The position numbers and the translations under genes are program-made. DNA of 23,816 bases from Burkholderiales bacterium. Lineage in GTDB: Bacteria > Pseudomonadota > Gammaproteobacteria > Burkholderiales > Burkholderiaceae_F. How positions within the stretch are numbered: position 1 is the stretch's first letter; each line of letters opens with the position of its first letter. The stretch is taken from contig JAHEDN010000003.1 of the NCBI GenBank assembly GCA_024641225.1, forward strand, positions 1 to 23,816. Reading direction: 5' to 3'. The notes below the pieces were generated by a model that worked only from the letters and a program-made list of their open reading frames with translations, was not told the DNA's origin and did no database searches. Below are positions 1 through 7,516 of the stretch, in pieces.

Positions 1-2839
1 CCACGCCGTTCAGTTCGATCGCCCGGACCAGCGTTTCGTAAGCGAGCGGGATCCAGCCCTTCTGCCAGGCGAAACCGAGCACGAACGGGTTGGTATAGAT
101 GCCGTCGCCGAGCAGTTGTGTCGCCAGCCCCGTCGCGTCGACCGCCCCGACGTTTGCCTCGGCTCCGACCGCCTCGCGGACCTGCTGCAGCATGCCGGCC
201 GCGCCGGAAGACCAGTCGGGGTTCCTGACGAACTCCGCGGTCGGGGTGTCGGCCGTGTTCAGCACCGCCTTCGTGCGTCCGGACTGGATCTTCGACAGCG
301 CCTCGGTGGAGGCGGCGGTGACGAGGTCGCAACCAAGCACGAGGTCCGACGCATTCATGGCGATCCGCGTGGCATACAGGTCCTCGGGCCTCGGTGCGAT
401 CTGCACGTGCGAGAACACCGCGCCGCCTTTCTGCGCCAGGCCGGCCATGTCGAGTACCGAAACGCCGCGGCCTTCGAGGTGCGCGGCCATGCCGAGCAGC
501 TGCCCGATGGTCACCACGCCGGTGCCGCCGACGCCGGTGATCACGATGCCGTAGCTGCGCCCGGCGGCGAGCCCGGGCACGTCCGGCAGCGGCAGTCGAG
601 GCACGGTGGCGGCAGCTGCCTTTCCCTTCTTCATCCTGCCGCCCTCGACGGTGACGAAGCTCGGGCAGAAGCCCTTCAGGCAGGAGAAATCCTTGTTGCA
701 GCTCGACTGGTTGATGCGCCGCTTGCGGCCGAACTCGGTCTCCAGCGGCTCGACCGACAGGCAGTTCGACTGCACGCTGCAGTCGCCGCAGCCTTCGCAG
801 ACCAGCTCGTTGATCACCACGCGCCGCGGAGGATCAGGGAAGACCACCTTGTCCGGCTTGTTCTGCTTGCGCCGGCGCCGCTTCTCCGACGCGCAGGTCT
901 GGTCGTAAACGAGCACCGAGACGCCGGGATGCTCGCGCAGTTCGCGCTGCACGCGGTCGAGTTCATCGCGGTGGTGCACGGTCACGCCGGGGGCGAGCTT
1001 CCATGCATAGCCCGTCGCGCCGTGCGCGTTCATCGCGGAATGGTCGCGCTCCTCGGCGCCGCCGTACTTTTCCGGCTCGTCGGTGACGATGACGATCCTG
1101 CGCACGCCTTCGGCGTGCACCTGCTGCGTGATCGCCGGAACGGTCAACTGGCCGTCGGTCGGCTGGCCACCGGTCATCGCCACCGCGTCGTTGAACAGGA
1201 TCTTGTAAGTGATTGGCACGTTGGCGGCCACCGCGGCGCGGATCGCGAGCGCGCCGGAGTGGAAGTAGGTGCCGTCGCCGAGATTGGCGAATATGTGCTT
1301 TTCGCTCGTGAACGGTGCCTGGCCGATCCACGTTGTGCCTTCGCCACCCATCTGCGTCGAGGTCGACGTGTTGCGGTCCATCCAGATCGCCATGTAGTGG
1401 CAGCCGATGCCGGCGGTTGCGCGTGAACCCTCGGGCACCACGGTCGACGTGTTGTGCGGGCAGCCGGAGCAGAAATACGGCGTTCGCTCGGCGACCAGCC
1501 GCGGCCTCGCCAGCGCTTTCTCCTTCGCTTCGATGATCGCCAGCCGCGCCTGAATCCGGGCGCGCACGTCGGACGGCAGTTCCAGCCTGCCGATGCGCGC
1601 GGCAATCGCCTTGGCGACGATCACCGGCGAGAACTCGTACTGGGCCGGCAGCACCCAGCTGCCCTGCGGCACCGACCATTCGCCGCCGTCCTTCTCGTCG
1701 AACTTGCCGATCACGCGCGGCACGCGCCTGCCGGTGCCGATCCAGGAGAACAGGTCTTCCTTGATCTGGTACTCGATCAGCTGCCGCTTTTCCTCGACGA
1801 CGAGGATCTCTTCCAGCCCGTCGGCGAAAGTACGCACCGCCTGCGCCTCGAGCGGCCAGACCATGCCGACCTTGAACACGCGGATGCCGATGCGGGCGCA
1901 GGTCTCCTGGTCGAGGCCGAGGTCGGACAGCGCCTGGCGCATGTCCAGATACGCTTTGCCGCAGGCGACGATGCCGAAGCGCGCGTTCGGCGAATCGATC
2001 ACCGTCTCGTTGAGTCTGTTGGCGCGGCAGTAGGCGAGCGCGGCGTACAGCTTGTGGTCGAGCAGTCGTGCTTCCTGCGCCAGTGGCGTATCGGGCCAGC
2101 GGATGTTCAGCCCCCCGGCCGGCATCACGAAGTCGGTCGGCAGATCGACCTGCACGCGCTCGGGGTCGACGATCACCGACGCCGAGGCTTCGACCACTTC
2201 GGTCACCGTCTTCAGCGCCACCCACACGCCGGCGTAGCGGCTCATCGCCAGGCCGTGCAGGCCGAGGTCGAGGTACTCCTGCACGGTGGCCGGATACAGC
2301 ACCGGGATCATGCAGGCCTTGAAGATGTGGTCCGACTGGTGCGGCAGCGTCGAACTCTTCGCACCGTGATCGTCGCCGGCCAGCGCCAGCACGCCGCCAT
2401 GAGGGCTGGTGCCTGCCGCATTGGCGTGCTTGAACACGTCGCCGCAGCGATCCACCCCCGGTCCCTTGCCGTACCACATGCCGAAGACGCCGTCGTACCT
2501 CGCGCCGGCGAACATGTTGACCTGCTGCGTTCCCCACACGCTGGTGGCGGCGAGGTCTTCGTTCAGCCCGGAGTGGAACCGGATGTGATGCTTTTCGAGG
2601 TGTTTCTTGGCGCGCCACGCGGTCTGGTCCACGCTGCCGAGCGGCGAGCCGCGGTAGCCGGTAATGAATCCCGCGGTGTTCAGGCCGGCAATCGCGTCGC
2701 GCTGCCTCTGCAGCATCGCCAGTCGCAACAGCGCCTGCGTGCCGCTCATGTAGGCGCGCCCGCGTTCGAGCGTCCAGCGGTCGTCGAGAGAGACTTCGGC
2801 CAGAGCGCGCCGGACGGATTCGGGCAACGGAGCGTTCAT
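1..2839 (-). CDS. Indolepyruvate ferredoxin oxidoreductase, fused large form (3' end outside window)
   Basis: Oxidatively decarboxylates aryl pyruvates (indolepyruvate, probably phenylpyruvate and 4-hydroxyphenylpyruvate) to aryl-acetyl-CoA with TPP and Fe-S clusters, passing electrons to ferredoxin; cytoplasmic. The frame is open from 2839 to the left edge, giving 946 codons. The family's fused form is about 1150-1200 residues, so roughly 200 C-terminal residues lie outside. Visible in order: N-terminal pyrimidine-binding domain with GYRGSPLG near residues 59-66; CSGCPHN at about 457-463; TPP-binding GDG at 521-523 followed by NDAVAMTGGQ near 550; a ferredoxin-like cysteine cluster starting CEGCGDC at 681-687, with more cysteines in NQSSCNKDFSCLKGFC; then the gamma domain with GVGGTG near 769-774. 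The last visible residues, AYETLVRAIELNGV, are typical of the family. The start is supported by GAGGAGG seven bases upstream of ATG. Family assignment is firm; substrate range is inferred. Confidence 0.95.
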   Translation of the reverse strand, partial: MNAPLPESVRRALAEVSLDDRWTLERGRAYMSGTQALLRLAMLQRQRDAIAGLNTAGFITGYRGSPLGSVDQTAWRAKKHLEKHHIRFHSGLNEDLAATSVWGTQQVNMFAGARYDGVFGMWYGKGPGVDRCGDVFKHANAAGTSPHGGVLALAGDDHGAKSSTLPHQSDHIFKACMIPVLYPATVQEYLDLGLHGLAMSRYAGVWVALKTVTEVVEASASVIVDPERVQVDLPTDFVMPAGGLNIRWPDTPLAQEARLLDHKLYAALAYCRANRLNETVIDSPNARFGIVACGKAYLDMRQALSDLGLDQETCARIGIRVFKVGMVWPLEAQAVRTFADGLEEILVVEEKRQLIEYQIKEDLFSWIGTGRRVPRVIGKFDEKDGGEWSVPQGSWVLPAQYEFSPVIVAKAIAARIGRLELPSDVRARIQARLAIIEAKEKALARPRLVAERTPYFCSGCPHNTSTVVPEGSRATAGIGCHYMAIWMDRNTSTSTQMGGEGTTWIGQAPFTSEKHIFANLGDGTYFHSGALAIRAAVAANVPITYKILFNDAVAMTGGQPTDGQLTVPAITQQVHAEGVRRIVIVTDEPEKYGGAEERDHSAMNAHGATGYAWKLAPGVTVHHRDELDRVQRELREHPGVSVLVYDQTCASEKRRRRKQNKPDKVVFPDPPRRVVINELVCEGCGDCSVQSNCLSVEPLETEFGRKRRINQSSCNKDFSCLKGFCPSFVTVEGGRMKKGKAAAATVPRLPLPDVPGLAAGRSYGIVITGVGGTGVVTIGQLLGMAAHLEGRGVSVLDMAGLAQKGGAVFSHVQIAPRPEDLYATRIAMNASDLVLGCDLVTAASTEALSKIQSGRTKAVLNTADTPTAEFVRNPDWSSGAAGMLQQVREAVGAEANVGAVDATGLATQLLGDGIYTNPFVLGFAWQKGWIPLAYETLVRAIELNGV

Positions 2840-2898
2840 CGGGATGCCTCCTCGCTATGCTCGAAGCGTTCGCCGTTGAGGCGGCTCGGCAGGCTCAT
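2836..2898 (-). CDS. Possible 20-codon leader ORF overlapping the ior start
   Basis: A short frame reads ATG AGC CTG CCG and ends 20 codons later at a TGA that shares ATGA with the start of the oxidoreductase gene. It has its own good Shine-Dalgarno, AAGGAG six bases before its ATG. The ior ribosome-binding site (GAGGAGG) lies inside its last codons, as Glu-Glu-Ala. The peptide (begins MSLPSRLNGERF) has no recognisable domain, no signal sequence and no run of one amino acid that would suggest classical attenuation. If translated it would couple ior initiation to leader translation. What is seen is only the frame, the SD and the overlap; function is inference, and chance remains possible at this size. 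Confidence 0.3.
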   Translation of the reverse strand: MSLPSRLNGERFEHSEEASR

Positions 2899-3001
2899 GC
2901 GGGACTCCTTGGCCAAAACTCGTGTTCCTGGGAGCGCGTCGCCGATAGTGGGTCATCATCGCGCGCGACCGCGCTTCGATTCGTGGGCGTCGGCGGCGGT
3001 G

Positions 3002-3023
3002 TTGGGGTTTCAGGAAACCCCAA
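3002..3023. repeat. Perfect inverted repeat / hairpin
   Basis: The arm TTGGGGTTT (3002-3010) is followed by CAGG and the exact reverse complement AAACCCCAA (3015-3023). The outer bases of CAGG can also pair, giving up to 10 base pairs. There is no T-run on either side, so a classical intrinsic terminator is not supported. It lies between two divergent genes and could be an operator, an mRNA 5' structure of the ior transcript, or a factor-assisted terminator for the short minus-strand frame upstream. Confidence 0.4.
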
Positions 3024-3051
3024 GAAGGCGGCGAGACTAGCAAAGGTGCCG

Positions 3052-3243
3052 TCACGGCTCAATCGGCAGCCGCTGCCGGCCGAGATCGCCGCACCGGATA
3101 ATCCGGCGCCCAAGACTGCCTGCTGAACTGCCTGCGCGGCTGAACCGCTCATGAGCGAGGCGCCGTTCGCCCCGTGGATCGCGCGGGACGCAAAGCCGGA
3201 TTCGGTCATTGGGCATCTCGGTGCCGCAACCGCGGCATTTCAT
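3052..3243 (-). pseudogene. Zinc-ribbon-like short ORF or remnant
   Basis: The frame begins MKCRGCGTEMPND, like the first half of a small zinc-ribbon protein (CxxC at residues 3-6), then loses resemblance and stops after 63 codons. The expected second CxxC is absent. Dropping one C just after the Asp-13 codon would join this start to another minus-strand frame (ESGFASRAIHGANGASL and on, to 2895) that looks more protein-like, so a frameshifted remnant is plausible. There is no clear Shine-Dalgarno, and its ATG lies only 22 bases from the divergent ybjQ ATG, leaving no room for separate promoters. These points argue against an active gene. The zinc-ribbon reading rests on 13 residues. Confidence 0.25.
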
Positions 3244-3265
3244 TCATCCAAACGGGAGGTACCCG

Positions 3266-3586
3266 ATGGTAGTGACCACCACCCCAAGCGTCGAAGGCAA
3301 GCGAATCACCAGGTACTGCGGAGTCGTTGCCGGCGAGGCGATCCTCGGGGCCAACCTGTTCAAGGACCTCTTCGCCGGAATCCGCGACCTCGTCGGCGGC
3401 CGGTCGGCAACCTACGAGCGCGAACTGCAGCGGGCGCGGGACATCGCCATGCAGGAACTGCAGCAGCGCGCGCAGGAACTCGGCGCGAACGCCGTCGTCG
3501 GGGTCGACCTGGACTACGAAGTGCTCGGTCAGAAAAACGGGATGCTCATGGTCTCGGCAAGCGGCACGGCGGTGGTCGTCGAGTGA
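3266..3586 (+). CDS. ybjQ: YbjQ/UPF0145-family protein (heavy-metal-binding domain)
   Basis: A 106-residue single-domain protein of the YbjQ family (COG0393). The opening TTTPSVEGKRITRYCGVVAGEAILGAN, the central ERELQRARDIAMQELQQRA helix and the GANAVVGVDLDYE segment are the hallmarks of this family of small pentameric proteins, whose role is poorly known; a metal-binding role has been suggested by annotation only. It has no signal peptide or membrane segment, so it is probably cytoplasmic. The frame is open upstream, but GGGAGGT six bases before ATG 3266 and the family's N-terminus fix this start. It faces away from ior and is followed by a 145-base gap before the peptidase. Family membership is strong; biochemical function is unknown. 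Confidence 0.88.
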   Translation: MVVTTTPSVEGKRITRYCGVVAGEAILGANLFKDLFAGIRDLVGGRSATYERELQRARDIAMQELQQRAQELGANAVVGVDLDYEVLGQKNGMLMVSASGTAVVVE

Positions 3587-3731
3587 GGTGGCGGTTCTCT
3601 CGTGGCGGGTGCGCTGCGTGGCTCGAGCACGGCCCCGAAGATCTGCAGTACGTGCGGCCTCGGCATAATCGCCTGCCCGCAGCGACCGGCCGAGCCGGCA
3701 GGTCGATCCACTCTAGAGACATCGCCAACCC

Positions 3732-5801
3732 ATGAACCGCGATCCGATCGAAGCTGGCAACCCGCTGCTGCAGCGATGGGCCGACGACCTTGGACTGCCG
3801 CCGTACGCGGCGATCGAAGTCGGTCACTTCGAGCCGGCTTTCGACGCGGCGCTCGCCGAGCACCGCACCGAGATGGAAACGATCGCCACGCAGTCCGGGC
3901 CATCGACCTTCGACAACACGGCGGCGGCGCTCGATCGCAGCGGCCGGATACTGGCGCGCATCGAGCCGGTGTTCCGCGGTCTGTGCGCTTCATACACGTC
4001 GCCGGAACTGCAGGAGGTCGAGCGCCGCCTGGCGCCGCGCCTTGCCGCGCACTGGGCGTCGATCCAGCGTGATCCGCGGCTGTTCGCGCGGCTCGACGCG
4101 CTCGTGCAGCGCGGTGAGACGCTGGCACTCGACGCCGAGCAGCGCCGACTGCTGGCGCGACTGCACCTCGACGCGCGGCTGGCAGGCGCCCACCTGGCGC
4201 CGCCGGCGCAGGAGCGGCTTGGCCAGATCGTCGAGCGGCAGGCCGCGTTGACGACGCAGTTCGCGCAGAACGTGCTGGCTGAAGAACAGCAGTGCCTGTG
4301 GCTGGAGAGCGAAGCCGATCTTGCCGGTCTGCCGCCGCCGCTGATCGATGCCGCGCGCGCCGCGGCCGCAGAGCGTGGCAGGCCGCAGGCGTGGGCGATC
4401 ACGCTGGCGCGCTCGGCGGTCGTGCCGTTCACTACTTTTTCCGAGCGACGCGATCTGCGAGAGCGCGCTTTCAGGCTGTGGAAGGGCCGCGGTGCCACGG
4501 CCGGCCAGTACGACAACCGGCCGCTCGCACGCGAACTGCTGCAACTGCGCGCGGAGCAGGCGAAGCTGCTTGGATTCGAGAATTTCGCCGACTTCGCGCT
4601 GACCGACCGCATGGCCGGCAAGCCGGCGGCGGTGTTCGAACTTCTGCATGCCGTTTGGGAACCGGCGAAACGCCGTGCCGCCCAGGAGCAGGCGCTGCTC
4701 GAAAGCGTTGCCCGTACGGAAGGCGGACCGACGAAGCTCGAGCCGTGGGACTGGCGCTTCTACGCCGAGCGCGTGCGCCGCCTGCGCTACGCGCTCGACG
4801 ATGCCGAGATCAAACCGTACTTCACCCTGGAGAACATGCTGGCCGCGCTGTTCGACTGCGCGCAGCGGCTGTTCGGGGTGCGCTTCGTCGAGCGGCCCGA
4901 GGCGCCGCGCTACCACCCGGACGTGCGCGTGTTCGAAGCGCTCGCGGGCTCCGGCAGCCGCGTCGGCGCGTTCGTCTTCGACAACTTTGCCCGCTCGAAC
5001 AAGCGCAGCGGTGCGTGGATGAGCGCGCTGCGCTGGCAGTCGCGCAGCGGCGGCGAGGTGCTGCCGATCATCTTCAACAACAGCAACTTCTCGAAGGGAG
5101 CGCCTGGCGATCCGATACTGCTGTCGCTCGACGACGTGCGCACGCTGTTTCACGAGTTCGGCCATGGCCTGCACGGGCTGCTGTCGGACGTGACCTACGA
5201 TCGGCTGTCCGGCACGCGCGTGCTGCGTGACTTCGTCGAGCTGCCGTCCCAGCTGTTCGAGCACTGGGCGCTTGAGCCTGAGGTGCTGGCGCGCCACGCA
5301 CGCCACTTCGCGACGGGCGAACCGATGCCGTCCGACTTGATCGATCGCGTGCTGCGGGCGCGGCGCTTCAACCAGGGCTTCGAAACGATCGGCTACACGG
5401 CCAGCGCGCTGGTGGACATGCTGCTGCACGGCCTTGCCGAGGTCGCCGACATCGACATTGCGGCCTTCGAGCGCGAGACGCTCGATCGTCTCGGCATGCC
5501 AGATGCGATCGCGCCGTACCACCACCTGTCACATTTCCAGCACCTGTTCGCCGGCAGCTACGCTGCCGGCTATTACGTCTACCTGTGGGCCGAGGTGCTC
5601 GACGCCGACGGCTACCAGGCGTTCGTCGAGGCAGGCGATCCATTCGACGCCGCGGTGGCCGAACGGCTGCTGAACTTCGTCTACTCGCGCGGCGGCTCGC
5701 TTGATCCGGCCAAGGCGTACCGCGCCTTCCGTGGCCGCGACGCCGACGTCCAGGCGCTGCTCGCCAAGCGCGGGCTGGTCGAGGAAGCGCAGCCGTCCTG
5801 A
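3732..5801 (+). CDS. prlC: M3-family zinc oligopeptidase (oligopeptidase A type)
   Basis: Thermolysin-like zinc metallopeptidase of family M3 that degrades short peptides, including cleaved signal peptides, in the cytoplasm. At 689 residues it matches the usual length of OpdA/PrlC (about 680). The zinc site is intact: HEFGH at residues 474-478 and the third ligand Glu503 in VELPSQLFEHW, the spacing seen in the family. The N-terminal half is the helical M3 region starting NPLLQRWADDLGLPPYAAI; the C-terminal part contains HLSHFQHLFAGSYAAGYYVYLWAEVLDAD, close to the family's conserved substrate-binding loop and helix. The start at 3732 gives the expected N-terminus but has only weak Shine-Dalgarno sequence. 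A CATAAT hexamer at 3664-3669 could be a -10 box, without a convincing -35. Its stop lies in one arm of a hairpin shared with the convergent neighbour. Confidence 0.95.
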   Translation: MNRDPIEAGNPLLQRWADDLGLPPYAAIEVGHFEPAFDAALAEHRTEMETIATQSGPSTFDNTAAALDRSGRILARIEPVFRGLCASYTSPELQEVERRLAPRLAAHWASIQRDPRLFARLDALVQRGETLALDAEQRRLLARLHLDARLAGAHLAPPAQERLGQIVERQAALTTQFAQNVLAEEQQCLWLESEADLAGLPPPLIDAARAAAAERGRPQAWAITLARSAVVPFTTFSERRDLRERAFRLWKGRGATAGQYDNRPLARELLQLRAEQAKLLGFENFADFALTDRMAGKPAAVFELLHAVWEPAKRRAAQEQALLESVARTEGGPTKLEPWDWRFYAERVRRLRYALDDAEIKPYFTLENMLAALFDCAQRLFGVRFVERPEAPRYHPDVRVFEALAGSGSRVGAFVFDNFARSNKRSGAWMSALRWQSRSGGEVLPIIFNNSNFSKGAPGDPILLSLDDVRTLFHEFGHGLHGLLSDVTYDRLSGTRVLRDFVELPSQLFEHWALEPEVLARHARHFATGEPMPSDLIDRVLRARRFNQGFETIGYTASALVDMLLHGLAEVADIDIAAFERETLDRLGMPDAIAPYHHLSHFQHLFAGSYAAGYYVYLWAEVLDADGYQAFVEAGDPFDAAVAERLLNFVYSRGGSLDPAKAYRAFRGRDADVQALLAKRGLVEEAQPS

Positions 5802-5816
5802 GCGATCAGGCTCAGG
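5797..5816. terminator. Hairpin spanning two convergent stop codons
   Basis: CCTGAGC (5797-5803), a six-base loop and the exact reverse complement GCTCAGG (5810-5816) form a 7-bp stem. The left arm contains the TGA of the peptidase (5799-5801) and the right arm contains the complement of the TGA of the minus-strand membrane protein (5812-5814). The geometry suits a bidirectional 3'-end structure for both transcripts, but no T-run follows on either strand, so intrinsic termination is uncertain. Confidence 0.45.
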
Positions 5817-6228
5817 TTGGAAGCGGCATCGGCCTGCGGTCGTTCAGGCGCAGCCAGCCGCGGGCGATGCGGTAGATCGCCCACAGACCGAGGATGAACA
5901 GGCCGATCACCCAGATCGCGAAGCCGATGACGACGATCGTCAGCAGTCCGCCGACGATGGCGACCACGATCACCCAAAGCAGCGCGAACCAGAACGTGCG
6001 GATCTGCCAGCGGAAGTGCGATTCCAGCCAGGTGCCGCGCGCTTCGCTACGTTTCACGTAGTTGATGATCACGGCGATGATCGACGGCCAGCCGAACACG
6101 AACGCGCCGACCACCGTCGAGGCGCCGAACGCGCCGATGGCCAGCCCGAGCGCGTGCAGCGCGTAGGTCACGTGCGTGATCGTGACCAGCGAGGGATCGG
6201 GTTCGACGTACGTGGCGTTCGTGCTCAT
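5812..6228 (-). CDS. DUF4870-like small integral membrane protein
   Basis: A 138-residue inner-membrane protein of unknown function. Hydrophobic stretches lie at about residues 18-45, 76-95 and 96-120, with a polar middle section NYVKRSEARGTWLESHFRWQIRTFW. The pattern of an Ile-Ile-Asn-Tyr-Val-Lys turn followed by a Glu-Ser-His-Phe-Arg-Trp-Gln segment before a second hydrophobic block is typical of the DUF4870 family. The start at 6228 is chosen because GGAGG stands four bases upstream; an in-frame upstream start would add eleven unlikely residues. The gene lies 75 bases downstream of the aminotransferase on the same strand, so co-transcription is possible. The family gives no functional hint. 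Confidence 0.82.
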   Translation of the reverse strand: MSTNATYVEPDPSLVTITHVTYALHALGLAIGAFGASTVVGAFVFGWPSIIAVIINYVKRSEARGTWLESHFRWQIRTFWFALLWVIVVAIVGGLLTIVVIGFAIWVIGLFILGLWAIYRIARGWLRLNDRRPMPLPT

Positions 6229-6303
6229 CGCTCCTCCCTGCCGGGATGACCCGGCCAACAAACGATATCTGCGGTCGATGTGGCGAAGTTCAACGCCACG
6301 CGG

Positions 6304-7461
6304 TCAGCCAAGGAACCGCGCCAGCCGCGCCACGCCGTCGTCGATCAGGCTGCGCTGCGCGGCAAAGCACCACCGCAGGTAGCCTTCGCCTTCCGGGCCG
6401 AACGCCACCCCCGGCGCAAGTCCGAGCCCGACCTGAGCGACCAGTTGCTTGGCGCAGGCGAGCGAATCGTCGCTGCGGTCTTGGAGACGGAAGAACAGGT
6501 ACATCGCGCCCTCGGGCGGCGCGCACTCGACGCCGCGAAGCCGCGCCAGTTGCCCGACGAGCGCATCGCGCGAGGCCTGCAGGCGGGCTCGAGTCTCGGC
6601 GATGAGCGCGTCTCCCCCTTTAATGGCGGTGATGCCGGCGCGCTGGATGAAGGTCGGCGCGCACGAGGTATTGAACTCGACCATCTTGGCGAGGTCGGCG
6701 ATGAAGCGCCGTGGAGCGACAAGCCAGCCGAGCCTGAAGCCGGTCATCGTCCAGCTCTTGGAGAAGGTGTTGGCGCTGATGAAGCGCTCGTCGGGGTCGA
6801 CCTGCGCGAGCACGCCGGGAGCGTGCGCGCTGCCGTCGAAGATCAGCCGCTCGTAGGGATCGTCGGCGATCAGCCAGATGCCGTGCCGCCGGCAGTGCGC
6901 CAGCAGAACGTTCCAGTCGTCCTGCGGCATCACCCAGCCGGTCGGGTTGTTCGGCGAGTTGACCACGACAGCGCGAGTGCCGGGCGGCGCGGCGTCGAGC
7001 AGCCGCTGCAGGTCGAGCGTCCAGCGGCCGGCGTTGCAGGCGAGCGGCACCCGGACCACCTCTGCGCCCATGATGCGCGGCTGCGCGGTGACGTTCGGCC
7101 ACACCGGCGTGACGATCGCCACCCGGTCGCCCGGGTCGAACAGCGATTGCGCCACCAGCGAAAGCGCGCTGACGCCGGAACTGGTCACCGCGACGCGGTC
7201 GACGCCTATCGGAATCTGCGGCGCATGCAGGCGGTTGAGGTAACCGGCGATCGATTCGCGCAGCTCGCCGATGCCGAGGTTGTGGTTGTAGAACGTCTCG
7301 CCAGCGTCGAGCGCCGCCTTGGCGGCGTCGCGTATGAACGCCGGGGTCGGCAGATCGCCTTCGCCGAACCAGAACTTGAGCACGTCGTCGCGGCCGAGCG
7401 CGGCGTTGGCGACCTCGCGGATCCGCGAGGCGGGCAGGGTGTCGAGCGACCGGCGCAGCAT
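6304..7461 (-). CDS. Class I/II PLP-dependent aminotransferase
   Basis: A 385-residue fold-type I aminotransferase that moves an amino group between an amino acid and a 2-oxo acid using pyridoxal phosphate; cytoplasmic. The Schiff-base lysine is Lys235 in SANTFSKSWTMTGFRLGW. SPNNPTGWV, the ADDPYERLIFDG Asp-x-x-Tyr element and the closing LRWCFA arginine region, which would bind the substrate carboxylate, are all present. The N-terminus FWFGEGDLPTPAFIRDAAKAAL follows the aspartate/aromatic aminotransferase subgroup pattern. The substrate cannot be fixed from sequence. It lies 55 bases downstream of gspF on the same strand, separated by a GC-rich hairpin, with no clear Shine-Dalgarno, so it may be read through from the secretion operon or be independent. 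An aromatic-substrate role, suggested only by ior and hpd nearby, is speculative. Confidence 0.9.
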   Translation of the reverse strand: MLRRSLDTLPASRIREVANAALGRDDVLKFWFGEGDLPTPAFIRDAAKAALDAGETFYNHNLGIGELRESIAGYLNRLHAPQIPIGVDRVAVTSSGVSALSLVAQSLFDPGDRVAIVTPVWPNVTAQPRIMGAEVVRVPLACNAGRWTLDLQRLLDAAPPGTRAVVVNSPNNPTGWVMPQDDWNVLLAHCRRHGIWLIADDPYERLIFDGSAHAPGVLAQVDPDERFISANTFSKSWTMTGFRLGWLVAPRRFIADLAKMVEFNTSCAPTFIQRAGITAIKGGDALIAETRARLQASRDALVGQLARLRGVECAPPEGAMYLFFRLQDRSDDSLACAKQLVAQVGLGLAPGVAFGPEGEGYLRWCFAAQRSLIDDGVARLARFLG

Positions 7462-7484
7462 GGGCGCGGATATTACCGGCAGGG

Positions 7485-7502
7485 CCGCCGCGCCTGCGGC
7501 GG
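7485..7502 (-). terminator. GC-rich hairpin after gspF
   Basis: In the minus-strand transcript CCGCCGC, loop AGGC and GCGGCGG form a perfect 7-bp stem starting 14 bases after the gspF stop. No U-run follows. It could mark the 3' end of the secretion operon or an intercistronic stem before the aminotransferase. Confidence 0.3.
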
Positions 7503-7516
7503 GTTGCGCTGTGGCG

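Larger units (their letters stand above)
2840..3265. other. Divergent spacer between ior and ybjQ (426 bases)
   Basis: No full-length conserved gene is seen here. The spacer separates the minus-strand ior start from the plus-strand ybjQ start, so it should hold promoters for both. It contains the 20-codon leader frame next to ior, a strong inverted repeat at 3002-3023 and a zinc-ribbon-like short frame at 3052-3243. Both strands are partly open, but codon choice in those frames is mixed and unlike the neighbouring genes. I could not find a convincing sigma-70 -35/-10 pair by eye. Confidence 0.5.

Noticed and set aside
963..2618. Long minus-strand open frame (551 codons) over the ior gene
   Set aside because: It is Arg/Gly-rich, out of frame with the well-conserved oxidoreductase frame that starts at 2839, and shows no domain. 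The real gene has no stop inside the window because it runs off the left edge.
1454..3040. Long plus-strand open frame opposite ior (528 codons)
   Set aside because: Antisense shadow of GC-rich coding sequence; rich in His/Arg/Gly with no recognisable domain, and it runs across the ior start and spacer.
3681..3698. GC-rich stem CCGGC-CGA-GCCGG between ybjQ and the peptidase as a terminator
   Set aside because: Only a 5-bp stem with a 3-base loop, no T-run, and such short GC stems are frequent by chance here.
3990..5525. 511-codon minus-strand open frame opposite the M3 peptidase
   Set aside because: Shadow frame; the plus-strand frame contains an intact HEFGH zinc site and family-length protein.
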